Shown here piece after piece: positions 9,247 to 18,300 of a stretch of 64,000 bases of DNA. The position numbers and the translations under genes were made by a program. The stretch's first letter is position 1, and the number at the start of each line of letters is the position of its first letter. The notes under the pieces were generated by a model that worked only from the letters and a program-made list of their open reading frames with translations, was not told where the DNA came from and did no database searches. Origin of the DNA: Cardiobacteriaceae bacterium (GTDB lineage: Bacteria > Pseudomonadota > Gammaproteobacteria > Cardiobacteriales > Cardiobacteriaceae); contig JAUNEA010000002.1 in NCBI GenBank assembly GCA_030525785.1, forward strand, positions 124,001-188,000, read 5' to 3'.

Positions 9247-10222
9247 ATCGCCCTGCCTTCATGAATAGCCAGACAAAGAAAGGGCCTCCCAGTAATGCCA
9301 ACACAATGCCTACAGGTAAATCAATAGGATAACTGATGAGCCGTGCGCTACTATCAATCACCAACAGCATCATTGCGCCCAGCCAGCCCGAATAGAGCAT
9401 CAGCTTTGTTCGTCCACCGCCTTTGATAAGCGCCATCATATTGGGAACCATCATGCCAATGAAACCAATCACGCCTGCCAGAGAGACCGCCGCTCCTGTT
9501 AGCAAAGCGCTTCCGATAACGGTTAGCATACGGGTTTGTTGTACCGAGATGCCCATAGTATGAGCATGAGTTTCGCCAAGCATCAGAATATCGAGCCGTT
9601 TGCCCAGTGGTAACAAAATAATCAAGCCTAATATCATGGAGCCTAAAGCATAGCGAATAGGTACAAAGCCAGCTTCTGCCATGCTACCTGCGAGCCAATT
9701 GGTAGCACTGCGTAACACCAAATCATCGGATAAAAACAGTATCAAGCTGACCAATGCTCCACAAAAAGCGCTTAGGATAAATCCTGTTATCAGCAGCCCT
9801 ACTTTACCGCCACCCCAAAATCGATGGCATAACAAAATAAACCCACAAGCAAACAACGCGCCCAAAAACGCCGCCAAAGGCACACCAATACCTGAAATCC
9901 CTAAGCCCAAAACCACCACCACGCCCAAAGCTGCTCCGCCAGAGGTGCCGATTAAACTGGGGTCAGCGAGTGGATTTTCGAACAATGCTTGCAATGCCGA
10001 GCCACTCACAGCCAAACTCATGCCTACCAATAAAGCACTAACAACGCGAGGATAGCGAATGTTCCACATCATCTCATTGAGATGATAAGGCGCTTTCCAG
10101 GTGCCAAAACCCACGCCTAAAGCTAAGTAAATCAACGCTAAACTTCCAATGAACCACCCAAGCCATAGCAAAGATGGCTTGGGTATGAGAATCAAAGCGC
10201 TTTGGTTTGGCTCGTGATTCAT
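9239..10222 (-). CDS. hmuU: Heme ABC transporter permease, FecCD family
   Basis: A 327-residue polytopic permease of the FecCD/BtuC family with about nine to ten hydrophobic segments. Family motifs are RYPRVVSALLVGMSLAVSGSALQ after the first helix, NPLADPSLIGTSGGAALGVV, and AGVIGFIGMMVPNMMALI near the ATPase coupling region. It is expected to form a homodimer that moves heme from the HmuT binding protein to the cytoplasm. It overlaps hmuT by 4 bp and hmuV by 8 bp, so the operon is translationally coupled. Confidence 0.92.
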   Translation of the reverse strand: MNHEPNQSALILIPKPSLLWLGWFIGSLALIYLALGVGFGTWKAPYHLNEMMWNIRYPRVVSALLVGMSLAVSGSALQALFENPLADPSLIGTSGGAALGVVVVLGLGISGIGVPLAAFLGALFACGFILLCHRFWGGGKVGLLITGFILSAFCGALVSLILFLSDDLVLRSATNWLAGSMAEAGFVPIRYALGSMILGLIILLPLGKRLDILMLGETHAHTMGISVQQTRMLTVIGSALLTGAAVSLAGVIGFIGMMVPNMMALIKGGGRTKLMLYSGWLGAMMLLVIDSSARLISYPIDLPVGIVLALLGGPFFVWLFMKAGRYG

Positions 10223-11016
10223 TGGGCTAAATCATGCAATTGTTTGACTACTTCTGGGCTTTTCAGTTCATAACGTAAAAAGCTATTGGCAGGCCAATAA
10301 TGGACTTGATTGTTTTGAGCTGCGGGGCTTTGAGCAATTTCCTCACGTTGTTTCACCACCTCAATCTCGCCTAAAGCGCTTTTATGATGCTCAGCGATGA
10401 TAATCACATCAGGATTAGCCGCCAGCCAACCTTCACGCGAAAGAGGCTTTAAGCCATCAACGTCAGCTGCATTGATGCCGCCAGCCAGCTTGATGAAGGT
10501 ATCGCCAACGGTGCCACGACCTGCCACAATCCGACCATCGTAACTCAGCAGATAACGTTTGCCTGTTTCGGGTAAGGCTTGCATGCCTTGTTGCCATTGT
10601 TGAGAAAGAGCTTTGGCTTTCTCTGTTTTCCCTAATAGCTCGCCTAATTTTTCAATGCTGTGCACATAGGATTCTAAGCTTTCATCAGGTGCAACATTAA
10701 CCGCATTCACGCCCAAAGCGCTTAGTTTGTCAAAGATATTGTTGGGCAATACCATGTAACTACCCACGACCAAATCAGGCTCTAGCGCCACAATCGGTTC
10801 AACCGTGAGGTTACGATGAACCCCAACACTTGCCACATCTTTGAGGGCAGGATTACGGTTGGTACTATCTTTGCCTACAATGCGCTCTGTACCATCAAGT
10901 TCCACCACAATATCAACCACATCAGGGCTTAAGGTTACAATGCGCTTGACATCAGCTTGCGCAATCCCCAGTGCAAACAAAGCGCTTAGGCTTAAGATTT
11001 TCCACCACGACTTCAT
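10219..11016 (-). CDS. hmuT: Periplasmic heme-binding protein
   Basis: A 265-residue class III substrate-binding protein. Residues 1-21 form a signal peptide ending in GIAQA; its hydrophobic core includes Ser-Ala-Leu encoded by the genome's AAGCGCTT palindrome. Two lobes follow, with typical stretches RIVTLSPDVVDIVVELDG, VEPIVALEPDLVVGS and LSREGWLAANPDVIIIAEH. A YDGRIVAGRGTVGDT segment fits HmuT/PhuT proteins, which use Tyr or His to hold heme. It accepts heme from an outer-membrane receptor that is not encoded nearby. It overlaps hmuS and hmuU by 4 bp each. Confidence 0.9.
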   Translation of the reverse strand: MKSWWKILSLSALFALGIAQADVKRIVTLSPDVVDIVVELDGTERIVGKDSTNRNPALKDVASVGVHRNLTVEPIVALEPDLVVGSYMVLPNNIFDKLSALGVNAVNVAPDESLESYVHSIEKLGELLGKTEKAKALSQQWQQGMQALPETGKRYLLSYDGRIVAGRGTVGDTFIKLAGGINAADVDGLKPLSREGWLAANPDVIIIAEHHKSALGEIEVVKQREEIAQSPAAQNNQVHYWPANSFLRYELKSPEVVKQLHDLAQ

Positions 11017-12149
11017 GCTCCCTCCTTTTTTTCAAACAATTGGCACAGCTCATCAAGTAAAGTATTCCAGCGTGGGCATTGTTCGGAGCCTTCGTGGCGT
11101 TCGCCAAAGAGAGTGATGATGCTGTTGCCATATTTATCAAAGCCTTCAATGGCGGTGGTAAATCCACCATCAACACTGGGGCGCTTGACCCACCATACTT
11201 GTTTCAATGCTTCATCATGAAGATGGAGATTGAAGCCGTTGTGGTCATGGTCAAGAATATTGAACCAGCCACTGGCGCGTTTGAGGGTTTTAACGGTGCC
11301 TGTTTGGATTTGCACCATGCCTGTGTTGCCGACAAAAATCATCACAGGAATTTCTTTCTCAGCCAAATGTTCAAACAAAACCTCAATAACGCTCGGTTGA
11401 AGCGCTTTGCTCATGCCTTCTGGCGCTTGATGGTAACTGCTGGCTCGGTCAAGCTTGTATTGGCTGAGAACGCCATGAAAATCGTGAATATCTTTGAGAT
11501 TGCGCCAATCGTTTTGGAAAGCGCTTTGTTGTTCCGCGCTGAGCTGGTGATAGTGCCAATCGCTTTGTGGAACAATGGATTGTAGTGTGATGCTTGCTTG
11601 GGCTTGGTTGGCGTATTTGTCGCAAAGCGCTTGGAAACGCGCAAGATTTTCAGGACTTTTATCCTGCACAAAGGCTTTGCTCACCGCTTGTCCTAAGTTG
11701 TCGTAAAACTGAATGCTGTAGCTTTGACGTTCAGGATTAACCACTGCCAACATATGAGCCCAGCGTTTGATGAAAATGCGTAAATCCAAACCGCCTTCAT
11801 TGACTGCTAAGCCAAATTGCGGCCCAATCTTGAGGTTGCTGAATGCGCCCAGTTTTTCATGTACGGCAAATTCATTGCGCACAATATTTTCCATCACGCC
11901 GAGCGATTCCAGCTCCATCAGCATTTCTGCACACGCTCCACCCAAATAACGGCTCTCAGGCGATGCCAGCAACAATTGAAATTCGCTCACCCCAAAGCGC
12001 TTTGCGCCTTCAGTCGGGAATAACATGGGGGTTTCTTTTTTGGCATCGAGATATTTCTGCCAAAGCTCTTGGTCTTTGGATTGAGGGTTTAGGGTAATAT
12101 CATGAGGAGCAATAGGATTTTTCTCGATAAGATTAGGATCTGTTCTCAT
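11013..12149 (-). CDS. hmuS: Hemin-degrading/heme chaperone protein HmuS (HemS/ChuS family)
   Basis: A 378-residue cytoplasmic heme-handling protein made of two HemS-type half domains. Recognisable stretches are EGAKRFGVSEFQLLLA and NEFAVHEKLGAFSNLKIGP in the first half, and VMIFVGNTGMVQIQTG with WFNILDHDHNGFNLHL in the second. Members bind heme and release iron or pass heme to other proteins. As first gene of hmuSTUV it probably sets iron-controlled expression. ATG follows AAAGGA with about 10 nt spacing. A TonB-dependent heme receptor would be expected beside it but is missing here. Confidence 0.93.
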   Translation of the reverse strand: MRTDPNLIEKNPIAPHDITLNPQSKDQELWQKYLDAKKETPMLFPTEGAKRFGVSEFQLLLASPESRYLGGACAEMLMELESLGVMENIVRNEFAVHEKLGAFSNLKIGPQFGLAVNEGGLDLRIFIKRWAHMLAVVNPERQSYSIQFYDNLGQAVSKAFVQDKSPENLARFQALCDKYANQAQASITLQSIVPQSDWHYHQLSAEQQSAFQNDWRNLKDIHDFHGVLSQYKLDRASSYHQAPEGMSKALQPSVIEVLFEHLAEKEIPVMIFVGNTGMVQIQTGTVKTLKRASGWFNILDHDHNGFNLHLHDEALKQVWWVKRPSVDGGFTTAIEGFDKYGNSIITLFGERHEGSEQCPRWNTLLDELCQLFEKKEGA

Positions 12150-12181
12150 GGTTAGGGTTCCTTTGAAATGAGAGGTTAAAA

Positions 12182-12207
12182 GATAATGTTTCTTATCAAG
12201 TATTATA
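12182..12207 (-). promoter_or_regulatory. hmuS promoter with candidate Fur box
   Basis: On the minus strand a perfect -10 box TATAAT occupies 12202-12207. Immediately downstream the inverted repeat GATAA-N6-TTATC (12182-12197) resembles a Fur site and would overlap the transcription start. No strong -35 is visible. Iron-Fur repression of a heme operon is common; here it is inferred from the motif and position. Confidence 0.6.
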
Positions 12208-12270
12208 ACAAAATGAATGAATGGTTAGGATAGGTGGAGAAAAGCGCTTTGCTGCTTTATCAATAGACAT

Positions 12271-12293
12271 AAAAAAACCCGCAAGTGCGGGTT
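12271..12293 (-). terminator. Terminator of the cheX-like operon
   Basis: AACCCGC/GCGGGTT stem with a 4-nt loop, followed on the minus strand by a run of seven T. It lies 17 bp after the CheX-like gene stop and insulates that operon from hmuS. Confidence 0.9.
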
Positions 12294-12309
12294 GAAAACT
12301 ATTTGAGAA

Positions 12310-12774
12310 TCAACTATTAGGATTAAAGGTTAAGCAAATGACCAATGCCGCTTTGTAAGATTTCCATTTCATAGGAATGATGAACGAGCGTGCATCGCGT
12401 TGCAAAATATTTTCATCAGGTAAGCCTTCCACCACATGAGGCACAGAAATTTCAAACTCCTCACCGTATTCTGCGCGCGCGTTACCTGATAAGGTATTGG
12501 CAATCTCGCCTGCAATATCGCGAATCATGGGTTCTGAAGTATCAGGCTCGTTCAGAGAAATCAAAACATGGCGCAGCAAAACTTGGGGTGCGGTGAAATA
12601 AATACAACCATGATAGGGGCCTGTGATGGTAATCACGCCTGAATAATCATAAGCGACAGGTTCGCGGTTGCTTGTGATGTAGGGGGTGGAAACTTCAATA
12701 TCGACTTTATTGACTTCTTTGAAGAAACGGTTAATGCCGTTAATAAAAGTCAGCATATTATCTTCAGTAATCAC
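12310..12774 (-). CDS. CheX-like chemotaxis phosphatase-family protein
   Basis: A 154-residue protein of the CheX/CheC/FliY-related fold. The characteristic ExxN phosphatase signature is visible in IAGEIANTLSGNAR (Glu90, Asn93). CheX proteins dephosphorylate CheY-type response regulators, and this gene directly follows such a regulator. The GTG start at 12774 has GGAG 7 nt upstream and overlaps the regulator gene by 11 bp; an ATG at 12756 is an alternative. It is third in the kinase-regulator-CheX operon and is followed by a terminator. Function as a phosphatase is inferred from family and context. Confidence 0.78.
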   Translation of the reverse strand: MITEDNMLTFINGINRFFKEVNKVDIEVSTPYITSNREPVAYDYSGVITITGPYHGCIYFTAPQVLLRHVLISLNEPDTSEPMIRDIAGEIANTLSGNARAEYGEEFEISVPHVVEGLPDENILQRDARSFIIPMKWKSYKAALVICLTFNPNS

Positions 12775-13141
12775 TAGAATTCTCCATAAGTTCGGTTAAT
12801 GCCTTCAAAAGTGCTTGGTCGCTAAAAGGCTTGGTTAGAAAACCATTGGCTCCATATTCTAACGCTTTAATGCCTGTTTCTTTATCAGAGATGGCGGAAA
12901 CCACCAAAATTTCTATTTTTGGATTGATTTTAATCAGATTTTGAATACACTCAACGCCATTCATCATCGGCATATTTAAATCCATCGTCACCACATCAGG
13001 CTGATATTGGCGAAACATTTTGATAGCTTCTAAGCCATTTTTGGCACGGCAAACCACGTTAAATTTGCCCTGTAAAGCGGGAGAACGGGCAATTTTGTTG
13101 CGTATGATGATGGAATCATCAACCACCATTAATTGATACAT
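12764..13141 (-). CDS. Single-domain response regulator, CheY-like
   Basis: A 125-residue receiver domain with no output domain. The acidic pair Asp8-Asp9 is in VVDDS, the phospho-acceptor Asp54 in VVTMDLNMPMMNG, the conserved Ser in VVSAISDKE and the Lys in LTKPFSD. It should be phosphorylated by the CheA-like kinase encoded just upstream and act by protein contact. No flagellar genes are in the window, so the target is unknown; type IV pili or an enzyme are possibilities. It overlaps the CheX-like gene and starts 21 bp after the kinase stop. Confidence 0.88.
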   Translation of the reverse strand: MYQLMVVDDSIIIRNKIARSPALQGKFNVVCRAKNGLEAIKMFRQYQPDVVTMDLNMPMMNGVECIQNLIKINPKIEILVVSAISDKETGIKALEYGANGFLTKPFSDQALLKALTELMENSSDY

Positions 13142-13162
13142 AAATTCAATGCTCTCAATAGT

Positions 13163-15241
13163 TTAAGAAAAACGAATATGGAAGCGAGTATAAGCGCCAG
13201 CTTCACTTTCAATCCCTAGCTTACCATTAATGGCTTGCAAACGCTCGCGCACCGCGCCCATGCCCACGCCTTGCCCTGCATCTTCTGTGACATGTACAGC
13301 CGTTGAAAATCCTGACACAAACAAAATCGGGTAAAGTGCTTTGGGGCTAAGCGCTTTGATGTCTTGCCCCATAAATTCAGGTAAAACAGCAGCTTTTTCA
13401 CGCAAAGCTTCGAGATTGATGCCTGCGCCATCATCAGATACGCAAAGCTCAAATTGTTCTCCATGCGCATTGAGTTCAATATGAACCACACCTTCAGGAT
13501 TTTTGCCGATGGCTTTGCGTTGTTTGGGGTTTTCAATACCATGAACAATAGCATTGCGAACCAATTGAATCATAATCTCTTTGAGGATATCGAGTTTATC
13601 GTTATCTAAAGTATGCTGGTCAAAGCCAGCCATTTCTAAAGTCACCAATTTTCCTTGTCTGGTGGCAATATCTTGGCTGAATTGCTCGAAATATTGCATC
13701 AGTAATGAAGCATTGTTTTCGGTTGCTTGATGAATTTCACGCGCCAATTGTTCAGCATTTTCTACTTTAATACCACCTAAGCGTTTTAAAAGTTGCTCTG
13801 TTTTTTCTACGCTACTCATCAAATCTTCTAAATCGATGGTAAAGCCGAAGAAATCGTTACCACGTAAATGTTCTTGTTTGCTGAGAATTTGCAATTTATC
13901 TTCCATTTTCGTGGTTAGATTGACAAACAAGCGCAAATCCAAAGCAGATGCTTCGCCTTTAAGCAAATGTGCTTCGCGGAATAAGTCTTCAATTTTGCTT
14001 CGGAAATCAATTGAGCGTAAAGCAGGGCGGCGCAAAATGCCGTTCATTCGATTAGAGCCAGCCACCACATTGCGAATAAAACTTTCCAGCAGTTGATGGT
14101 CTACGCGTAAAATGGTTGTTAGCATTTCCAGCTGCATATCGCTGTGTTCGCGTTCATTTTCTAAGCGCTTTTCGGTGGTGATGTTTTCTGTGGTATCGCG
14201 GACACTGGCTAAAATTCCCGTGATTTTTTTGCTTTCTGCATCAATCACTCGGCGAAATTGGAAGCTTAGCCAGCGATCTTCGCCATCTGCTTGTCGCACT
14301 TGAATATTGTTCAAAGGATTTAAATCGCCAATTAAATTTTGCTTGATGCGAGGATTTAAAACTTGCTTCAAAAATCGTTCTAAAAGTTGAATTTGGCTTT
14401 TGGGAACTAAATCATCAAGAACATGATACAAATTCATTTGATGGCGTGGCTTGAATTGAACATATTGATGAAGCGCTTTGGAATATTGGGTAGAAACGTT
14501 AAAATTCAAATCAATTAAGAATAATCCTTCATGAACACTGTCTAAAATAGACTGGTAATCCTGATGGATAGTCATCATTTCTTGGTCTTGCTGACGTAAA
14601 CGGCGTATAAAAATAAAAAACAGTAGGAATAAATAAAGAATGGCAATAAAAATTCTGGTTACCATGATGATATTTTGTGCCAGCTCGCTATCGCCAGCTG
14701 ATTGAGTGACCAACGTATTTAAAAGGCGATAATAGCTTATCAATAAATCTACATGGGTATCTACTTCTAAAAGTTTATAACGTAAGGTATCATCATAAGG
14801 GAAAGCGCTTTGGCTCAATAAAGGAGATACTTTACTTTGGGTGGCTTTCCATTCTGTGAGAATACTGTTAATAAGATTGTTATTATCTAATTCTTGCAAG
14901 GAGCCAAGTCGGAAATTGTATTGATAGACTTTCATACCTTGTTCTAATTCTTGAATCAAAGCATGAATATAATTAACTTGGTTATTCAAATTATCCATTA
15001 AGGTAGCTGTGATGGCTTCTTGTGGCTTTTCGCTCATGTGCAACAACGCATCATGGGTGGATTTGTCCAAATCCATGAGATGATAAGCAGTGGTGATAAG
15101 CTTGTTTTGGATTTCATGGTTGTGGTTGTTGGTATGTGCAAAAAATTGTTGTGCACCAAAGAAGATGAGCAACGAGAAGATGAACAATATCGAGCTGATG
15201 ATGATGCCACGATAGCGTTTTTTCCAAGAATTTTGAATCAT
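13163..15241 (-). CDS. Membrane-bound CheA-like histidine kinase with PAS and Hpt-type domains
   Basis: A 692-residue sensor kinase of unusual layout. Transmembrane helices lie at about 12-31 and 191-212 and enclose a helical periplasmic sensor domain. A PAS domain spans about 225-355 (DGEDRWLSFQFRRVID). A helical Hpt-like region follows, with the phospho-His425 in FREAHLLKGEAS. The C-terminal ATPase is of CheA type: N box LVRNAIVHGIENPKQRKAIG (Asn563), SDDGAGI and GQGVGMGAVRERL. No CheW-like P5 domain is present, so it should not couple to classical chemoreceptors; the periplasmic and PAS domains are its own sensors. It is first gene of a three-gene operon with CheY- and CheX-like proteins. 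The signal is unknown. Confidence 0.85.
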   Translation of the reverse strand: MIQNSWKKRYRGIIISSILFIFSLLIFFGAQQFFAHTNNHNHEIQNKLITTAYHLMDLDKSTHDALLHMSEKPQEAITATLMDNLNNQVNYIHALIQELEQGMKVYQYNFRLGSLQELDNNNLINSILTEWKATQSKVSPLLSQSAFPYDDTLRYKLLEVDTHVDLLISYYRLLNTLVTQSAGDSELAQNIIMVTRIFIAILYLFLLFFIFIRRLRQQDQEMMTIHQDYQSILDSVHEGLFLIDLNFNVSTQYSKALHQYVQFKPRHQMNLYHVLDDLVPKSQIQLLERFLKQVLNPRIKQNLIGDLNPLNNIQVRQADGEDRWLSFQFRRVIDAESKKITGILASVRDTTENITTEKRLENEREHSDMQLEMLTTILRVDHQLLESFIRNVVAGSNRMNGILRRPALRSIDFRSKIEDLFREAHLLKGEASALDLRLFVNLTTKMEDKLQILSKQEHLRGNDFFGFTIDLEDLMSSVEKTEQLLKRLGGIKVENAEQLAREIHQATENNASLLMQYFEQFSQDIATRQGKLVTLEMAGFDQHTLDNDKLDILKEIMIQLVRNAIVHGIENPKQRKAIGKNPEGVVHIELNAHGEQFELCVSDDGAGINLEALREKAAVLPEFMGQDIKALSPKALYPILFVSGFSTAVHVTEDAGQGVGMGAVRERLQAINGKLGIESEAGAYTRFHIRFS

Positions 15242-15362
15242 AGCGAAGCCTTAAAGGATTTGAAAATACAGTGATAGTTTACCAAAAGCTAGGCATTCTG
15301 GAATGATGAGATAACATGATTCTCCCTATGATGCCTTGATGAGAAAATGTAAAGGATTGATA

Positions 15363-18300
15363 ATGAAAGATAAAACTAAAGACCTTCCTCCCACAAGCCT
15401 TCCTCCTCATTTCAAGCCTCAATGGGAGCAATTGTTGTGTGCTGATGCACATGGTTTGCGAAAGCTTTGGAAAAAAATCATGCAACGCGAGCGAGAGCAT
15501 TTGCCAGCCGAGCGTGATAAAGCGCTTTTTTCCACGCGTTACCAAAAAAGCCATGCCCAATTTTTAGCACGTCAAAGCGCTTTGCCCACGCCAAAATTGA
15601 ATCAAAACCTTCCTGTTTTGGCGCATCAAAGCGCTTTGTTGGAGGCGATTTCGAAGCATCAAGTGGTGATTATCAGTGGGGAGACAGGGTCAGGGAAAAC
15701 CACTCAATTGCCACAGTTGTGCTTGAAGCTAGGTTTGGGAGCCAAAGGCATGATTGCTCACACTCAGCCTCGCCGAATTGCTGCGCGTAGTGTCGCTTCA
15801 AGAATTGCAGAGGAGCTGGATTGCGTGTTGGGAGAAGAGGTGGGTTATCAGGTTCGTTTTGATGAAAAATACAATGAAAACACCATTATCAAGCTGATGA
15901 CCGATGGCATGTTGTTGGCAGAAACCTTGCATGACCCTTACCTCTCAAAATACGAAGTCATTATTGTGGACGAGGCACACGAGCGTAGCCTCAACATTGA
16001 TTTCCTATTGGGCTATTTACACCGATTGCTCCCCAAGCGACCTGATTTAAAAGTCATCATCACCTCCGCAACGATTGATAGTGATTTGTTTGCAAAGCAT
16101 TTTAATGCCCCAAGTTTTTCGGTTAGTGGGCGAAGCTATCCTGTGGAGATTCGTTATCGGGAACCTTTGCCTGATGAGGATTTGCCAGAGCAGATTCAAA
16201 GCGCTTTGTTGGAATTGGAGCGTGAGGGGCAGGGCGATGTGTTGGTTTTTTTGCCCACCGAACGCGAGATTCGAGAAACCTTGTCGTATTTACAAAAACA
16301 ACAACAGCTGAATCATCAATCGTTGCAGGCAGAAATTGTGCCACTATTTGGCAGGTTATCACTTGCTGAGCAACAGGCAGTTTTTCACCCCAAAGCCAAA
16401 AAGCGCATTGTGTTATCGACCAATGTGGCGGAAACCTCGCTCACCGTGCCGCGTATCAAATATGTTATTGATACAGGCACAGCACGAATCAGCCGCTATT
16501 CTTTGCGTACCAAAACCCAACGCCTGCCTATTGAAGCCATATCACAAGCGGCGGCTAACCAACGCGCAGGGCGATGTGGGCGTTTGAGCGCAGGCATTTG
16601 CATTCGTTTGTACAGTGAAGAGGATTTCAAATCCCGAGCAGAATTTACCGAGCCTGAAATTTTGCGTACGAATCTGGCGGCGGTGATTTTGCAGATGTTG
16701 GCGCTGCAATTGGGCGATGTAGGCAATTTTCCCTTTGTTGAACCACCTGATGAACGCTTGATTAATGATGGTTATCGTTTGTTGTTTGAATTGAAAGCTG
16801 TCAATGAGAAGAATGAGTTAAGCGCTTTGGGGCGGAAAATGGCAAGTTTGCCCATTGACCCACGCTTTGCGCGGATTGTGTTTGAGGCGGAGCGGAAAGG
16901 GTGTTTGCAAGAGGCTTTGATTGTACTTGCTGCTTTATCTTTACAAGATCCACGTGAGCGACCTTTTGGGCAAGAGGCGGTTGCAGACCAGCGTCAAGGC
17001 GAATTTCAAGACCCAAACAGCGATTTCCAAACCCTGCTGAACCTCTTTTTCCGCTACCAACATGAGCGTCATGCCTTGAGTAACAAAGCGCTTAGGGCAT
17101 GGTGTAACCGTTATTTTCTCCATGAAGGGCGTATGCGCGAATGGCGCGAGCTGGTTAATCAGTTGTTGCGCGATTGTCGTGAGCGTAAGCTGGCTATCAA
17201 TGATTTAGGCACACACGAATGGTTGGACAAACCTGAAGGTAGCAAAGGGCGATTTGGTTTGGTGAATCCTTCGCTAGAGAGTTTGCATCGTGCGTTACTT
17301 TCAGGTTTTTTAGACCAAGTTGGCTTATGGGACGAGCAAAGCCAAAGTTATCTAGGCACGCGTAATCGCCGTTTTCGCCTATTTCCAGCAAGCGCTTTGG
17401 CGAAGAAAAAACTATCTTCTGTTATGGCAGCGCAGATTGTAGAAACGAGTCAAGTTTTTGCGCGTGTATGTGCGCCGATTGTGTTGGCAGATTTGGAGCA
17501 GCTTGCTTCTCATCTCACCAAAACCCAATACCGAAACCCCCATTGGAGCAAAAAGGCAGGCAATGTGATGGCGGAGGAAACGGTGTTGCTTTATGGTTTG
17601 CCACTGGTTTCAGGAAGACAAAAGCCTTTTTTCAAACAAGACAAAGCGCTTTCGCATCGCATTTTTGTAGAAGAGGCATTGGTGACAGGCGAGCTGAATA
17701 CGCGTTTATCGGTGATTAAACAGAATTTAGCATTGCGCGAGAAGCTGGAGGATTTTGAAGACCGCTTGCGAAACCGCAGTATTTTGTTAGATGAGCAAAC
17801 CATCGCCGCGTTTTATTATCAGCGTTTGGACGAGAGCGTCCATAGCGTGGTTAGCTTAGAGCAATGGGCGAAGGAGCATGGCGAAAGCGCTTTGCGTATG
17901 CAAGAGTCGGATTTATTGCAAGAAAATGCAACCACCAGCCACGAAGGTTACCCTGATTATTTAAGCTTGCATGGTCAGCAATTTGCGCTGAGTTATCATT
18001 TTGAGCCTGGCGCAGTTGATGATGGTGTGACAGTGATTGTGCCACTGACGGCATTGAATGTTTTACAGGAAAGGGATTTGGAGCGTTTGGTGCCAGCGAT
18101 GTTTGTGGGCAAGCTGGAGGCGATGTTACGCGCTTTGCCGAAAGTTTGGCGGCGACAATTTGTGCCGATTCCTGATTATGCCAAAGCGCTTGGCGAGCGT
18201 TTAGCAGAGATGAAAGATGCACCACTTGATGAGCAATTAAGCGCCGCGATTTTTGCCATGCGTGGTATCAAAATCCCTGTGGAAACATGGGCAGAATTGA

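Noticed and set aside
12310-15241. Complete chemotaxis operon
   Set aside because: No CheW, CheR, CheB, receptor or flagellar genes are present.
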